DNA from: Bacillus thuringiensis
GTDB taxonomy: Bacteria; Bacillota; Bacilli; Bacillales; Bacillaceae_G
NCBI RefSeq assembly: GCF_001182785.1
Contig: NZ_CP012099.1
Coordinates: 928,501-992,500 of the forward strand
Direction: 5' to 3'
Length of the DNA: 64,000 bases
Shown here: positions 8,085 through 17,373 of the stretch, one piece after another
How the letters are laid out: the number at the start of each line of letters is the position of its first letter
Position numbering within the stretch: the first letter of the stretch is position 1
Program-made: the position numbers and the translations under genes
The notes under the pieces: generated by a model
The model's database searches: none
Told to the model about the DNA's origin: nothing
Seen by the model: the letters and a program-made list of their open reading frames with translations, nothing else

Positions 8085-8660
8085 TTAATCCTCTTCAAAC
8101 TGAAAAATATCCCGATTAATAAGTTGGTGGAGATACCTATCCATTTCAGCAGCAGAAACTTTTCTTTCACTTTTAAACCACCATGCGCTTAATGAGGTGA
8201 TTGCCCCTGAATAAAATTCAATGATTAAATCATTGGGCATCGTATGATTTTTGTGCAGTTGATTTAATGCTTCTATTTCTTGTTTTCTCGTTTCGTGACT
8301 TAAATACTGTGTTCGGTTAATAAATTGTTCATCAGACATTTGCGTTTCTAATATTTTACCGATTTCTTCATGATGTAGAAATTGTTCCATTACTTGAAAT
8401 GGTTTACTTAATCGATCTGAAACCGGTATTTCAGCAATCATCTTGCTGTATCGTTTAAATCCAAATGCTAATAAAGCATCTTTATCTTCGAAGTGTTTAT
8501 AAAAGGTTGTTCGGTGTACCATTGCGCGGTCACATATTTGGTTAATCGTGATCGTACTATATTTCTGTTTTGATTGCGTCATTAATTCAAATAAGGAATC
8601 CCACAGTAATTTATGTGTACGTCTAATACGTAAATCAAGTTGTTTTTCATTATCATTCAT
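8085..8660 (-). CDS. TetR/AcrR-family regulator of the adjacent efflux pump
   Basis: 191 residues. The TetR DNA-binding domain is at residues ~10-60 (INQICDRAMVHRTTFYKHFEDKD), with the C-terminal TetR_C domain common in Bacillus repressors. It is divergent from the DHA2 multidrug transporter. An 11-bp inverted repeat (TGTAGATTAAA/TTTAATCTACA) lies in the 142-bp gap. The arrangement is the usual one of a repressor autoregulating itself and a drug pump. Confidence 0.88.
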   Translation of the reverse strand: MNDNEKQLDLRIRRTHKLLWDSLFELMTQSKQKYSTITINQICDRAMVHRTTFYKHFEDKDALLAFGFKRYSKMIAEIPVSDRLSKPFQVMEQFLHHEEIGKILETQMSDEQFINRTQYLSHETRKQEIEALNQLHKNHTMPNDLIIEFYSGAITSLSAWWFKSERKVSAAEMDRYLHQLINRDIFQFEED

Positions 8661-8677
8661 CTACAATTCTCCTTTTT

Positions 8678-8729
8678 TGTAGATTAAATATACAGTGGCT
8701 GAAAATTGATTCTCCCTTTTTAATCTACA
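8678..8729. promoter_or_regulatory. Inverted repeat, probable TetR operator for the efflux pair
   Basis: TGTAGATTAAA (8678-8688) and TTTAATCTACA (8719-8729) are perfect complements. The first arm lies 17 bases from the repressor start and the second 73 bases from the pump start. Confidence 0.6.
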
Positions 8730-8802
8730 TATGTATATTATATTACATGTGTTCCGGTATATTTAAAGTTTTTTAAGTAAGAAACAGGAGGAGAATCTGT
8801 AA

Positions 8803-10278
8803 ATGAATATGACAACTAAGAGCCCAGCAAGTGGCAAAGTTGATACTTCTAATTTGAAACATACCCCCATTTTAATTGCATTACTTTTAGGTGCAATGGT
8901 TGCATTATTAAATGAAACATTACTTGGTAATGCGTTAACGGTATTAATGAAAGAATTTGACGTAACCGCTTCAACGATTCAATGGCTTTCTACGGCTTAC
9001 ATGTTAGTAGTTGGGGTTTTAGTTCCAATTACAGCGTTACTTCAGCAATGGCTCACAACGAGACAAATGTTTTTGATCGCTATGGTAACGTTTTTAGTCG
9101 GTACATTAATTGCGGGATTCGCACCGACATTTTCCGTTTTATTAATTGGCCGTATCGTCCAAGCTGTAGCGACGGGGTTAATTACACCGTTATTAATGAA
9201 TACGATTTTAATCATTTGTCCACCTGAAAAACGTGGTGCGACAATGGGATTAATCGCACTCGTGATGATGGCAGCTCCGGCAATTGGCCCTACATTATCT
9301 GGAGTAATTGTGGATTCATTAAATTGGCGCTGGTTATTCTATATTGTTATTCCTATCGTGATCATTTCCATTATGATTGGGATGAAGTACATTCAAAATG
9401 TTTCAGAGTTAACAAGGCCAAAAGTAGATTACCCATCTATCCTTTTATCGACATTAGGATTTGGCGGGCTTGTGTATAGCTTTAGTGCATCGGGTGATTT
9501 AGGATGGTCCGATGCAAAAGTGTATGGCACTTTAATTGTTGGGCTTATCTCATTATGTATTTTTGCCGTTCGACAATTGAAAATTGAGAATCCAATTTTA
9601 GAATTACGAGCATTTAAAGTTCCGATGTTTACATTATCAGTTGGATTAATTGTCATTGTGATGATGTCGTTATTTTCAACGATGACTTTATTACCGATGT
9701 TCCTGCAAACCGTTTTACTCGTTACAGCTTTTAAATCAGGAATTATCATGCTTCCGGGAAGTGTTATTAGCGCCATAATGGGGCCAATCGCAGGTAAACT
9801 ATTTGATAAATTTAGTCCGAAAGTTATTATCGTTCCCGGCATTGTCTTAGTAGGAATTGCAATGTTCTTATTTAAAGGCATTACTCCTGATACATCAATG
9901 TTACAAATTATTGTCATGCATAGCGTATTAATGGTTGGACTCATGTTTGTCATGACAGCACAAACATACGGTTTAAATCAATTAACACCAGATTTATATC
10001 CGCACGGAACAGCACTATTTAGTACGTTGCAACAAGTAGCTGGTGCAATTGGTACAGCTATCTTTATTTCGAAAATGTCTTCAGGAACAACTAGCTATAT
10101 GGAGAGCTCCGTAAATCCACTGGATCCAGTAGAGAAGTTAAACGGTTTAACGTCAGGGTTCCAAGGTGCATTTGCACTTGGGTTAATCTTTATTATTGTT
10201 GCATTTATCGTATCGTTATTCTTAAAAGAAGAGAAAGAAGGAGTAAAGGCAGCGAGGGTTTTACAGAACGAACATTAA
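8803..10278 (+). CDS. DHA2-family MFS multidrug efflux transporter
   Basis: 491 residues, 14 predicted membrane segments, the length and topology of the DHA2 (EmrB/QacA) drug:H+ antiporters. Visible signatures are FDVTASTIQWLSTAYMLV in TM2, the loop region AGFAPTFSVLLIGRIVQAV, and motif C-like APAIGPTLSGVIVDSLNWRW in TM5. Ribosome site GGAGGAG. Single gene, divergent from a TetR repressor and followed by a terminator. Drug substrate unknown. Confidence 0.92.
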   Translation: MNMTTKSPASGKVDTSNLKHTPILIALLLGAMVALLNETLLGNALTVLMKEFDVTASTIQWLSTAYMLVVGVLVPITALLQQWLTTRQMFLIAMVTFLVGTLIAGFAPTFSVLLIGRIVQAVATGLITPLLMNTILIICPPEKRGATMGLIALVMMAAPAIGPTLSGVIVDSLNWRWLFYIVIPIVIISIMIGMKYIQNVSELTRPKVDYPSILLSTLGFGGLVYSFSASGDLGWSDAKVYGTLIVGLISLCIFAVRQLKIENPILELRAFKVPMFTLSVGLIVIVMMSLFSTMTLLPMFLQTVLLVTAFKSGIIMLPGSVISAIMGPIAGKLFDKFSPKVIIVPGIVLVGIAMFLFKGITPDTSMLQIIVMHSVLMVGLMFVMTAQTYGLNQLTPDLYPHGTALFSTLQQVAGAIGTAIFISKMSSGTTSYMESSVNPLDPVEKLNGLTSGFQGAFALGLIFIIVAFIVSLFLKEEKEGVKAARVLQNEH

Positions 10279-10286
10279 GGTTTATA

Positions 10287-10326
10287 TAAAAAAGACATCT
10301 TTCCCTAGAAAAGATGTCTTTTTTAT
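10287..10326 (+). terminator. Terminator of the efflux gene
   Basis: AAAAAAGACATCTT and AAGATGTCTTTTTT stem-loop with a T tract. Confidence 0.85.
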
Positions 10327-10629
10327 ATTTTTTTCGTAACACTTGTTTTGGGTGTCTTCATACATAAGAATTGGTATGTACAATAATTATCCTTTTTGAG
10401 AATAACGATGCAAAGCCGTACTAATAACTAATAGTTCACCAGATGATTTAGTGACATCGTATATAGATCCTGTTATGAGAATAGGCATAGTCATGATTGT
10501 GAAGTTGTTATATTGGTATTAAATGATTTATACGTTTTTTATAGTAAAAATTAGAGACACTTCAATAAAAAGGAATTAAATATGGTACTCTTTAGTTAAG
10601 ATATTTAAACGAAGACAGGGGAAATGAAG
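10327..10629. other. 303-bp gap, no gene
   Basis: AT-rich, no credible ORF. GCAAAGCC at about 10411 recalls the c-di-GMP-I riboswitch core, but the other conserved blocks are absent. It presumably holds the promoter of the next gene. Confidence 0.4.
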
Positions 10630-11190
10630 ATGGACAAAAAGCTAACGTATTGGCTAGCATCTATTATAGGTGTAGTAGTACTTGCAACTGGTATGACTTA
10701 TGGAATGTTACAGTTTGCTGAAGTCCCGCTTGGGAGTGAGGACCATGTTTTTGCAGAGGTTAATAAAGAAGACACACTATCGAATGAAGCAGAAGTGAAA
10801 GGCTCAAATGCACAACTTCACATTACAGTAACTTCTACTGAAGAAGAAGTGATTTCAGCTATGCATAGCATGACTCATCAAAAAGTAAAAGCGTGTGAAG
10901 GAAAGGGAGCAACCCCTATGTCCAAAAAGAATGCAGAGAAAGTAAGAAACATTCTAAACGGAAACAATTTCAAGAATAAAGAAGAGCTATTAGCAATTAC
11001 TGAAAGATGGGCAAACAGAGATTTTAGTAAAATTTTAGAAGAACATAACTATTTTATTAAACTTCAAGGTGGCAAGATAGGTGAAGCTACAGTAATGGAT
11101 AAGATAGACGAGAAAGTATTCTGTTTCAATACTTTCGGTGATGATGTAACGGCCGCATTAGTTAAATCAGGAGATCTTCAGCCACGTTAA
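10630..11190 (+). CDS. Membrane-anchored extracytoplasmic protein (DUF6241-like)
   Basis: 186 residues: an N-terminal uncleaved-type anchor (YWLASIIGVVVLATGMTYGML) and a soluble outer domain with many charged residues and two cysteines (KACEGKG and VFCFNTF). The spacing from AGGGG favours the ATG at 10630 over that at 10624. The central block beginning ISAMHSMTHQKVKA resembles the DUF6241 family as I remember it; no enzymatic motif is seen. Monocistronic, with a strong terminator. Function unknown. Confidence 0.7.
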   Translation: MDKKLTYWLASIIGVVVLATGMTYGMLQFAEVPLGSEDHVFAEVNKEDTLSNEAEVKGSNAQLHITVTSTEEEVISAMHSMTHQKVKACEGKGATPMSKKNAEKVRNILNGNNFKNKEELLAITERWANRDFSKILEEHNYFIKLQGGKIGEATVMDKIDEKVFCFNTFGDDVTAALVKSGDLQPR

Positions 11191-11210
11191 AGTGTCTTTC
11201 TCAATTATAA

Positions 11211-11252
11211 GAAAAGCCTCAAGTATTCATATACTTGAGGCTTTTCCAATGG
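11211..11252. terminator. Strong hairpin terminator
   Basis: A 16-bp perfect stem (GAAAAGCCTCAAGTAT and complement) with a four-base loop. It ends the 186-residue membrane protein gene and may also serve the convergent small gene. Confidence 0.75.
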
Positions 11253-11281
11253 AAAGATAGGAATGATACGAATTCCTTACA

Positions 11282-11416
11282 TTAAGAACAAAGTGGAATT
11301 ACTCCTAAACCAATTAATAAAGCTGCAGCAACTGCTGGAATTGGTACAGGAATTTGAATACCTTCTACAAACAAGAAATACTGACCACTTACTATTTTAA
11401 AACAAACTAATTGCAT
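11282..11416 (-). CDS. 44-residue small hypothetical membrane-active peptide
   Basis: ATG at 11416 preceded by AGGGAGGA, stop at 11282. It encodes MQLVCFKIVSGQYFLFVEG and then a proline-rich hydrophobic stretch (IPVPIPAVAAALLIGLG) ending in CS. Good ribosome site and a plausible single membrane span, but no family recognised. It lies head to head with the first YjcZ cassette. Confidence 0.5.
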   Translation of the reverse strand: MQLVCFKIVSGQYFLFVEGIQIPVPIPAVAAALLIGLGVIPLCS

Positions 11417-11526
11417 GGCTATTCCTCCCTTCTTTTAGAATTAATACATTATATTAATTTATCTATTTATTGTTATAGTTAAATTATTCATTTTTAAAAA
11501 TATAGTTAATATGTAAATAGTTTTCT

Positions 11527-11564
11527 AAAGGACCTGCTCAATCAATACGAAAAAACATAAGATG
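11527..11564 (+). promoter_or_regulatory. YjcZ cassette upstream box with sigma-K-like -10
   Basis: AAAGGACCTGCTC followed 17 bases later by CATAAGATG, close to the sigma-K -10 consensus CATANNNTA. The same box-to--10 arrangement precedes the three other yjcZ-like genes in the window. The -35 match is weak. Confidence 0.5.
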
Positions 11565-11630
11565 AAACGAATCCATTAAAATACATGAGTGAACCTTAGT
11601 TTTCCCCTCTTATCTAAAGGAGGAACTATT

Positions 11631-11738
11631 ATGGGCTATGGTGGTAGTTGTGGCGGTTGTGGCTTTTCTGGAGGCTTTGCTTTATTAGTTGTGTTATTCA
11701 TTTTATTAATCATCGTTGGAGCTTCTTGCTTCTGCTAA
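11631..11738 (+). CDS. YjcZ-family tiny membrane protein, paralogue 1
   Basis: 35 residues: [16 protein letters not shown], then a hydrophobic span ([18 protein letters not shown]) and a terminal Cys. This is the YjcZ/sporulation small-transmembrane family; Bacillus relatives include coat or germination-linked peptides. Perfect AAAGGAGG site ten bases upstream and a terminator directly after. It shares nearly identical sequence and promoter box with the genes at 20076, 25492 and 49529. Probably expressed in the mother cell. Confidence 0.85.
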   Translation: MGYGGSCGGCGFSGGFALLVVLFILLIIVGASCFC

Positions 11739-11746
11739 AAACTATT

Positions 11747-11783
11747 GGAAAAGACACTCATATGGAGTGTCTTTTCTTTTGTG
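11747..11783 (+). terminator. Terminator of YjcZ paralogue 1
   Basis: GAAAAGACACTC-ATATG-GAGTGTCTTTTC with Ts after it. The same stem occurs after the other YjcZ copies. Confidence 0.8.
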
Positions 11784-11870
11784 CAAAATGATTCCTGATA
11801 ATATCCAACTGTATATAGTATACGGTATATTTTTTCCTCATTAGACATATAAAAATGTTGGAGGGATGTT

Positions 11871-12416
11871 ATGAAACTAGTAGGGAAGCACATTTATATT
11901 CGGCTTTATAAAACTGATGATGCCAACGAGTTAGCTAACTTACATATTAGAAATCGCGAATTTTTTCAACGAGTTTGTCCATTGCTCCCAGAAGTTTTTT
12001 ATACAGAAGAACATCAAAAAATACGTCTTGAATAAGCTCTAAAAAAGACAGCTGAAGGGCAAGTATACCCTTTCGGAATCTTTTTAAGAGAAAATGATAA
12101 ACTGATTGGAGACATTTCATTAACTCAAATTGTTAGGGGAGACCTCCAAAGCTGTTATACGGGATTTACTTTAGATAAGGAGCATAATGCAAAGGGCTAT
12201 ACAACAGAGGCTCTTCAACTTGTTGTAGATTTTGCTTTTAGGGAATTAAAGCTACATAGAATTGAAGCAGGAGCGATGCTTGATAATTTAGCATCTATTC
12301 GTGTATTAGAAAAAGTGGGATTTAAAAAAGAAGGTATAGCGAAAGAAAATATAAGGATTAATGGCAAATGGACAGATCATCAAATAGTAGCTATCATCAA
12401 CAGCTTGGATGTGTAA
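11871..12416 (+). pseudogene. GNAT acetyltransferase interrupted by a stop codon
   Basis: Reading from the ATG at 11871 gives a RimJ/RimL-type acetyltransferase (MKLVGKHIYIRLYKTDDANE). TAA at 12033-12035 interrupts codon 55; the frame then continues unbroken to TAA at 12414. The downstream part contains the family's acetyl-CoA region (GYTTEALQLVVDFAFRELKL) and the C-terminal signature NLASIRVLEKVGFKKEG. Full read-through would give ~181 residues, the usual length. One base change (for example CAA or GAA to TAA) explains the break. Either a recent pseudogene or a sequencing error. Confidence 0.82.
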
Positions 12417-12750
12417 GCTTATTTTGATTCCAATAACGATAATTATGTAAAGGGCTGTCTATATCGACAGCTTATTATATTTTTTGCTTAGCGTGATTTT
12501 TTCGGAATGCTGGCGCACCCAATCGCTATCAAGCTAAGGTTTTTAAGTACCCTCTAAACGAAAAGTTTATTTCTCTATAGTTAGTAATTTTGGGGAATCA
12601 GTTCATTTTTTATTTTTGAGGTGTTTACTTTTCTTAAGTTGATAGGCATGGGATCATCATATTAATAAAGATAAATGTACGTTAAGACATATTTTTGAAA
12701 CATGTTAATTAGCTCACAGTTCACTATGCATCTTGTTTTGTTAAATATAT
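12417..12750. other. 334-bp gap, no gene
   Basis: AT-rich sequence with no ribosome-site-linked ORF; nothing recognisable before the terminator at 12752. Confidence 0.5.
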
Positions 12751-12751
12751 T

Positions 12752-12782
12752 AAACCACCTCTCGATATTCGAGAGGTGGTTT
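12752..12782 (-). terminator. Terminator of the ABC transporter operon
   Basis: AAACCACCTCTCGA-TAT-TCGAGAGGTGGTTT, a perfect 14-bp stem just after the permease stop (minus strand). Confidence 0.8.
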
Positions 12783-12786
12783 ATGT

Positions 12787-14664
12787 TTATTTATTCACAA
12801 TTCTATTATATGAATTAATGGTTAAAACGTAGTAAACAAGGTAGATCACACCATACGTTGTCATAGCATAAATAAATGAAATGACATCTTGCTGTATATC
12901 CATGCTATATTGTAAGGATACTGACATTGTTAACATGGCTGCATTTAGTATCCCAATAATTAGCGGAAAGAGAAATATAAATAATGTTTGTTTTGCTATG
13001 GTAGTCCGTACTTCTTTTTTATTTACACCAATTTTCCGTAAAATCTCATAACGATTTTTATCTGAATGTGCTTCTGTTAGCTGTTTGAAGTATATAACAC
13101 TTCCTGTTGCAACTAGTAAAACTAATGCTAAAGAGCTAACTACAAAGATTTTCATTCCCGTAAGTGCTTTTATTTTTTTATACTCTTTATAGAACGTACG
13201 CATATGAGTATCGTTCCCTGCTAGCGTCATTACTATTTCAGATGTTTCCTTTGTTGTTTTTTCATCCGCTACTTTATAAGCTTTATATGTGATTGGACTG
13301 ATTTGTTTTGCTACACTGTCAAACTTTGCATTATCAATTACAATGTATAAGAGCTCAGAACCAGAGGTTAGTCGTATCGCTTTTTTTTCTAACTTGTTGA
13401 GCTTAAAAGTATAATTTCCCGCAGGTAACTGAATATTGACTTTATGATCAATAAAATCAGTGGCTGGTTGATTAATGTATTGTTGGAATGCAATAGCATG
13501 CTCACCAGAAAGATTTGGTATATCTCCTAGTTTTAGAATTTTGTTCATTTTATGAAATCCACTTTCTGAAATCAAATTAACAGATAGATCATTTTTATTT
13601 TGGAATGGTGCTGAAGTATTCCCTTTTACTTGAATAACCGGAATATCTAGTTGCGCTGTAATCGGATGATCTTTGTCTTTTGAAATAACCCGTTTGATTT
13701 GATTGTCAGATGTTTCATCTTTTGAAAGATGAATATAGCTAAAAGGAGCTGTTTCATGAGCATCTTTCTCAGTGATAGAATATTCCGAGAAACTCGCTTG
13801 AAGATATGGCAGTGCTACAGAAATTAGTAATGCGATAATTGTAAGCATAAGGGCATTTCCTTTTATACGATACAACAAGTGAGATGTTCCAATGATGTTA
13901 ATCCCTTTATAGTAGTTCGGTTTATTTTTTTGTGCACGCTTTAGTAAATACACAGTTAAAGAACGAAATAATAAATATGTTCCAATAGCGACAAGAGGCA
14001 TAGAAAGCATTGTTGCCCCGTTAAACATAAACCAATAACTACTTACGAGTAAAATAATCGAAACTACGGCAGAGACAATAGATGCTTTTGGTACTTTCTC
14101 CCCTTTTTTCTCTGCTTGGAATAATTCAATTAATTTAAAGCGATAAATTAAAAGATACGATTGAAGGGATGTAAAAATTGTAATGGCCGTAAATGTAATA
14201 GTGGTATTCATAATTGCTTCCATAGGAATACTAAAATTCACATCGACTGGAGCACCTACGAGTTTAAGGAGTAACATGATAAACAATCTGGATAATATTA
14301 TCCCTAATACGAGCCCGCATATTAAAGTGATAGCCCCGATAATTACATTTTCAAAAAACAGCATTCTTGCGATGTTTTTTTTTCTAACGCCAAGTAGGGA
14401 GTACAGACCTACTTCTTTTTTACGTTTTTTCGTGAAGAATGCATTAGAATATCCAATGAAAACTGCTACGAATCCTATTAAAACGAAAGAGGTTTGTGAC
14501 ATTGTACCTTCCATATTATTAACGGCGTTTTTAATTTCTGGTGTATACAATAATGAGTTGAAAGTATAGCAAATCACGACACTAATCACCATAGAGAAAA
14601 TGTAGAGAAGGTAGTTGTTTAAATTTCCTTTAATATTTTTTTTCGCTAAACTAAATAACGTCAC
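12787..14664 (-). CDS. Bce-type ABC transporter permease (peptide antibiotic resistance)
   Basis: 625 residues from the GTG at 14664, which has GGAGGTGG nine bases upstream and overlaps the ATPase stop by 14 bases. Ten membrane segments are visible, with a ~200-residue extracellular domain between TM7 and TM8 (roughly residues 310-515) and FtsX-like regions on both sides (KKRKKEVGLYSLLGVRKKNI; ILRKIGVNKKEVRTTI). This topology is diagnostic of BceB-type permeases, which free lipid II-cycle intermediates from peptide antibiotics and signal to a cognate kinase. Its partner ATPase, response regulator and kinase are adjacent. Confidence 0.92.
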   Translation of the reverse strand: MTLFSLAKKNIKGNLNNYLLYIFSMVISVVICYTFNSLLYTPEIKNAVNNMEGTMSQTSFVLIGFVAVFIGYSNAFFTKKRKKEVGLYSLLGVRKKNIARMLFFENVIIGAITLICGLVLGIILSRLFIMLLLKLVGAPVDVNFSIPMEAIMNTTITFTAITIFTSLQSYLLIYRFKLIELFQAEKKGEKVPKASIVSAVVSIILLVSSYWFMFNGATMLSMPLVAIGTYLLFRSLTVYLLKRAQKNKPNYYKGINIIGTSHLLYRIKGNALMLTIIALLISVALPYLQASFSEYSITEKDAHETAPFSYIHLSKDETSDNQIKRVISKDKDHPITAQLDIPVIQVKGNTSAPFQNKNDLSVNLISESGFHKMNKILKLGDIPNLSGEHAIAFQQYINQPATDFIDHKVNIQLPAGNYTFKLNKLEKKAIRLTSGSELLYIVIDNAKFDSVAKQISPITYKAYKVADEKTTKETSEIVMTLAGNDTHMRTFYKEYKKIKALTGMKIFVVSSLALVLLVATGSVIYFKQLTEAHSDKNRYEILRKIGVNKKEVRTTIAKQTLFIFLFPLIIGILNAAMLTMSVSLQYSMDIQQDVISFIYAMTTYGVIYLVYYVLTINSYNRIVNK

Positions 14665-15418
14665 TTGTACCACCTCCAAGAATGGACAAAACATCTAATA
14701 TCTTTTTGAAAAAATCTTTGCCGGAAGAATTCCCCTTTACGAGTTCGGTAAAAAGCGTACCATCTTTAATAAATAAAACGCGTTTACAATAGCTAGCTGC
14801 AAAAGCATCATGTGTTACCATGAGGATGGTTGCGTTATCTTCTTGGCTTAAATTTTGTAAGCTCTCCAATAAGTCTGCTGCCGATTTTGAATCAAGTGCG
14901 CCAGTCGGCTCGTCAGCTAATATTAAGCTGGGTTTAGATACCATTGCACGTGAAGCAGCTGTACGCTGTTTCTGTCCCCCTGAGATTTGATACGGGTATT
15001 TGTCTAAAATAGAACGAATACCAAAGCGCTCTGAAATCTCATTAACTCTGTTTTCTATTTCTCTTACATCCATTTTTGCCAGTGCAAGTGGCAACAAAAT
15101 ATTATCTTTCACTGTTAACGTATCTAATAAATTATAATCTTGAAAAATGAAACCGAGTTTATCCCGCCTGAATGCAGATAATTGTTCTTCTTTCATATTT
15201 AGTATGCTCGTCCCATCAACCAAAATCTCACCGGACGTTGGTTGATCTATGGTCGCCAAAATATTTAAAAGTGTGGACTTTCCGGCACCTGAAGGCCCCA
15301 TAATTCCAACAAACTCACCTTCGCGAACAGTTAAATCAATATCATGTAATGCAGTAAATGTATTTCCTTTTGTTCCATACATTTTTTTGATTTGTTTTGC
15401 GTCTACTATTGATTTCAT
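14651..15418 (-). CDS. Bce-type ABC transporter ATP-binding protein
   Basis: 255 residues with all ABC motifs: Walker A GPSGAGKST (41-49), Q-loop IFQDYNLLD, signature ISGGQKQR, Walker B SLILADEPTGALD and the H-loop MVTHD. It belongs to the LolD/MacB-like group that pairs with FtsX-fold permeases. A C-terminal extension of ~30 residues (KDFFKKILDVLSILGGG) overlaps the start of the permease gene, so translation is coupled. Ribosome site GGAGGA. Transcribed divergently from the two-component genes, with TTACAG repeats between them. Confidence 0.93.
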   Translation of the reverse strand: MKSIVDAKQIKKMYGTKGNTFTALHDIDLTVREGEFVGIMGPSGAGKSTLLNILATIDQPTSGEILVDGTSILNMKEEQLSAFRRDKLGFIFQDYNLLDTLTVKDNILLPLALAKMDVREIENRVNEISERFGIRSILDKYPYQISGGQKQRTAASRAMVSKPSLILADEPTGALDSKSAADLLESLQNLSQEDNATILMVTHDAFAASYCKRVLFIKDGTLFTELVKGNSSGKDFFKKILDVLSILGGGTSDVI

Positions 15419-15451
15419 ATATATAATTCCTCCATTAAAGACGTTATTTTT

Positions 15452-15535
15452 TCTTACAGGTTTTATTCTATATGATGGAACCCTTCAATAACCTTACAGT
15501 TTTTTAGGTTAACCTTACAGTTTTGTCACCTTACA
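15452..15535. promoter_or_regulatory. CTTACA direct repeats, likely response-regulator binding sites
   Basis: CTTACAG recurs at ~15453, 15493 and 15514, with CCTTACA again at 15529. The second and third copies are 21 bp apart (two helical turns). They lie upstream of the ATPase gene, where BceR-like regulators bind. Read on the minus strand they are TGTAAGG. Confidence 0.55.
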
Positions 15536-15673
15536 ATAAATCTTCCTTTTTTTCTGTATTTTTTCCACTATAATGTGATATAGAAGATTATGCAATTGCA
15601 ATTTAATGTAGCAGTATGGGAAGAAAATATACAACACAAATTATCTTTAATATAAGATTTTGGAGGAATAACC

Positions 15674-16348
15674 GTGAAAATTATGATTGTAGAAGACGAA
15701 AAAACGATTAGAGATATGTTGGGAGAGACAATAGAAAAATGGGGATTTACTACAGTAAAGGTAGAAGATTTTGACCAAGTATTATCAATATTTTTAAACA
15801 ATAGTCCTCATCTTGTATTAATGGATATTAATTTACCATCATTTGATGGATTTTACTGGTGTAATAAAATGAGAGAAATCTCAAAAACGCCGATTATTTT
15901 TCTTTCATCTCGTAATACACCAATGGATATGGTAATGGCGATGAATATGGGCGGAGATGATTTCATTAATAAACCGTTCCACACAGATGTTTTAATGGCG
16001 AAGATTAATGCACTCCTGCGCAGGACATATACGTATATAGAAGACATAGAGTTAAATGTTATTGAGCATGATGGGATTGTGCTCAATCTTAAAACCTACA
16101 ATTTGTCTTATGTGGATGATGCTATTACGCTAACTAAAAATGAATTTATTATTTTAAAACTTCTCATGCAAAATAAAGGAACAGTTGTAAGCCGAACAAA
16201 GATAATGCGTAGTCTTTGGGCTGATGAAAGATTCGTGGACGAAAACACCTTAACCGTTAACATTACGCGGATACGCAAGAAAATTACTGACCTCGGTAAG
16301 GAAGGCTTCATTACTACTAAGAAAGGATACGGGTATATCATTTCATGA
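15674..16348 (+). CDS. OmpR-family response regulator of the Bce module
   Basis: 224 residues. The receiver domain (1-120) has the acidic pair EDE at 7-9, phospho-acceptor Asp51 in LVLMDINLPSFDGF, and Lys in NKPFHTD. The C-terminal winged helix (~130-220) contains LTKNEFIILKLLMQNKGTVV and TVNITRIRKKI. It is the BceR type. Its stop overlaps the kinase start (ATGA), so the two are coupled. It should activate the divergent transporter when the permease senses a peptide antibiotic. Confidence 0.93.
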   Translation: MKIMIVEDEKTIRDMLGETIEKWGFTTVKVEDFDQVLSIFLNNSPHLVLMDINLPSFDGFYWCNKMREISKTPIIFLSSRNTPMDMVMAMNMGGDDFINKPFHTDVLMAKINALLRRTYTYIEDIELNVIEHDGIVLNLKTYNLSYVDDAITLTKNEFIILKLLMQNKGTVVSRTKIMRSLWADERFVDENTLTVNITRIRKKITDLGKEGFITTKKGYGYIIS

Positions 16349-17373
16349 GTTTTTTTCAATATATAAAAGATAAACGCTTCTTTTTCATACTGTACTTCAT
16401 ATTAATGTTGTTTGTTTCATTAATTATGGTTGTAAATGATAGTCGGAATCTCGTGATTAAAAATCTGCTCTATACTCACGTTATTTGTTTCCTTTCCGTA
16501 AGTCTGTATATTACTATTGGATATTATTATCGAAGATCTTTTTACATGGAGCTAAATAATCTAATAGAGAATCAAAAGGAAGATTTTCCTATAGAATTGA
16601 TTGAACCACAAAATTATGAACAAGCTTTATATGTCAAAATGATAAAAATAGTACGGGACAATCATTCTAAGCAACTTCAAAAGTTGATTCACGAGAAAGT
16701 GGATCACCAAGATTTTATTATGTCTTGGGTTCATGAGGTAAAGCTTCCAATTGCCGCTAGTAATTTACTTATTGAGAACAGTACGGGGAAAACAGTAGAT
16801 TTTCTTGTAGATAAGTTTGAAGATGAGCTGAATAAAATTGATAATTATGTGGAACAGGCTCTTTACTATTCACGAATTGACTCGTTTTCTAAAGACTATT
16901 TCATTACAGATGTACAGTTGAATCAAATCATTAAACAAAGTGTAAAAAAATATGCCAAAATCTTTATCACGAAACGAATTCACTTTCATATGGAGGAAGT
17001 GCAAAAATCCGTTCAAAGTGATAGTAAATGGCTTGCATTTATCATAGACCAAATTACTGCAAATGCTTTAAAGTATGTAAATGAAGGTGGAGAGATTTTT
17101 TTCCGTTTGGAGGAGGATCATGAAGAAAAAAGATTGTTTATTCAAGATACAGGCATTGGGATAAAGCAAGAAGATATACATCGTGTGTTTGAAAGAGGAT
17201 TCACGGGTTCTAATGGAAGAACACATACAAAATCTACTGGGATGGGACTGTACCTTGTAAAACAAATGGTTTTGAAATTGGGACATGATATTTCTATTCA
17301 ATCACAAGAAGGAAAATATACAAGGGTTACCATCCATTTCCCAAAAATAAGAAATTACAATCATTTCCTGTGA
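16345..17373 (+). CDS. Intramembrane-sensing histidine kinase of the Bce module
   Basis: 342 residues. Two membrane helices (about 12-30 and 42-62) are joined by a loop of only ~10 residues, so there is no real extracellular sensor, the hallmark of BceS-type kinases that read signals through the permease. The H-box is FIMSWVHEVKLPIAAS with His130. The ATPase domain shows N- and G-box motifs (ITANALKYV, DTGIGIKQED, STGMGLYLVKQM). Overlaps the response regulator by four bases. Confidence 0.92.
   Translation: MSFFQYIKDKRFFFILYFILMLFVSLIMVVNDSRNLVIKNLLYTHVICFLSVSLYITIGYYYRRSFYMELNNLIENQKEDFPIELIEPQNYEQALYVKMIKIVRDNHSKQLQKLIHEKVDHQDFIMSWVHEVKLPIAASNLLIENSTGKTVDFLVDKFEDELNKIDNYVEQALYYSRIDSFSKDYFITDVQLNQIIKQSVKKYAKIFITKRIHFHMEEVQKSVQSDSKWLAFIIDQITANALKYVNEGGEIFFRLEEDHEEKRLFIQDTGIGIKQEDIHRVFERGFTGSNGRTHTKSTGMGLYLVKQMVLKLGHDISIQSQEGKYTRVTIHFPKIRNYNHFL

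Noticed and set aside
9429..9953. 174-codon antisense frame in the DHA2 transporter gene
   Set aside because: Long only because of the codon bias of the real gene; no start signal and unnatural composition.
10400..10430. GCAAAGCC resembling a c-di-GMP-I riboswitch core
   Set aside because: No matching second strand, tetraloop or downstream terminator switch could be found.
14183..14569. 128-codon plus-strand frame inside the Bce permease gene
   Set aside because: Antisense to a convincing membrane protein; hydrophobicity is mirrored, no ribosome site.
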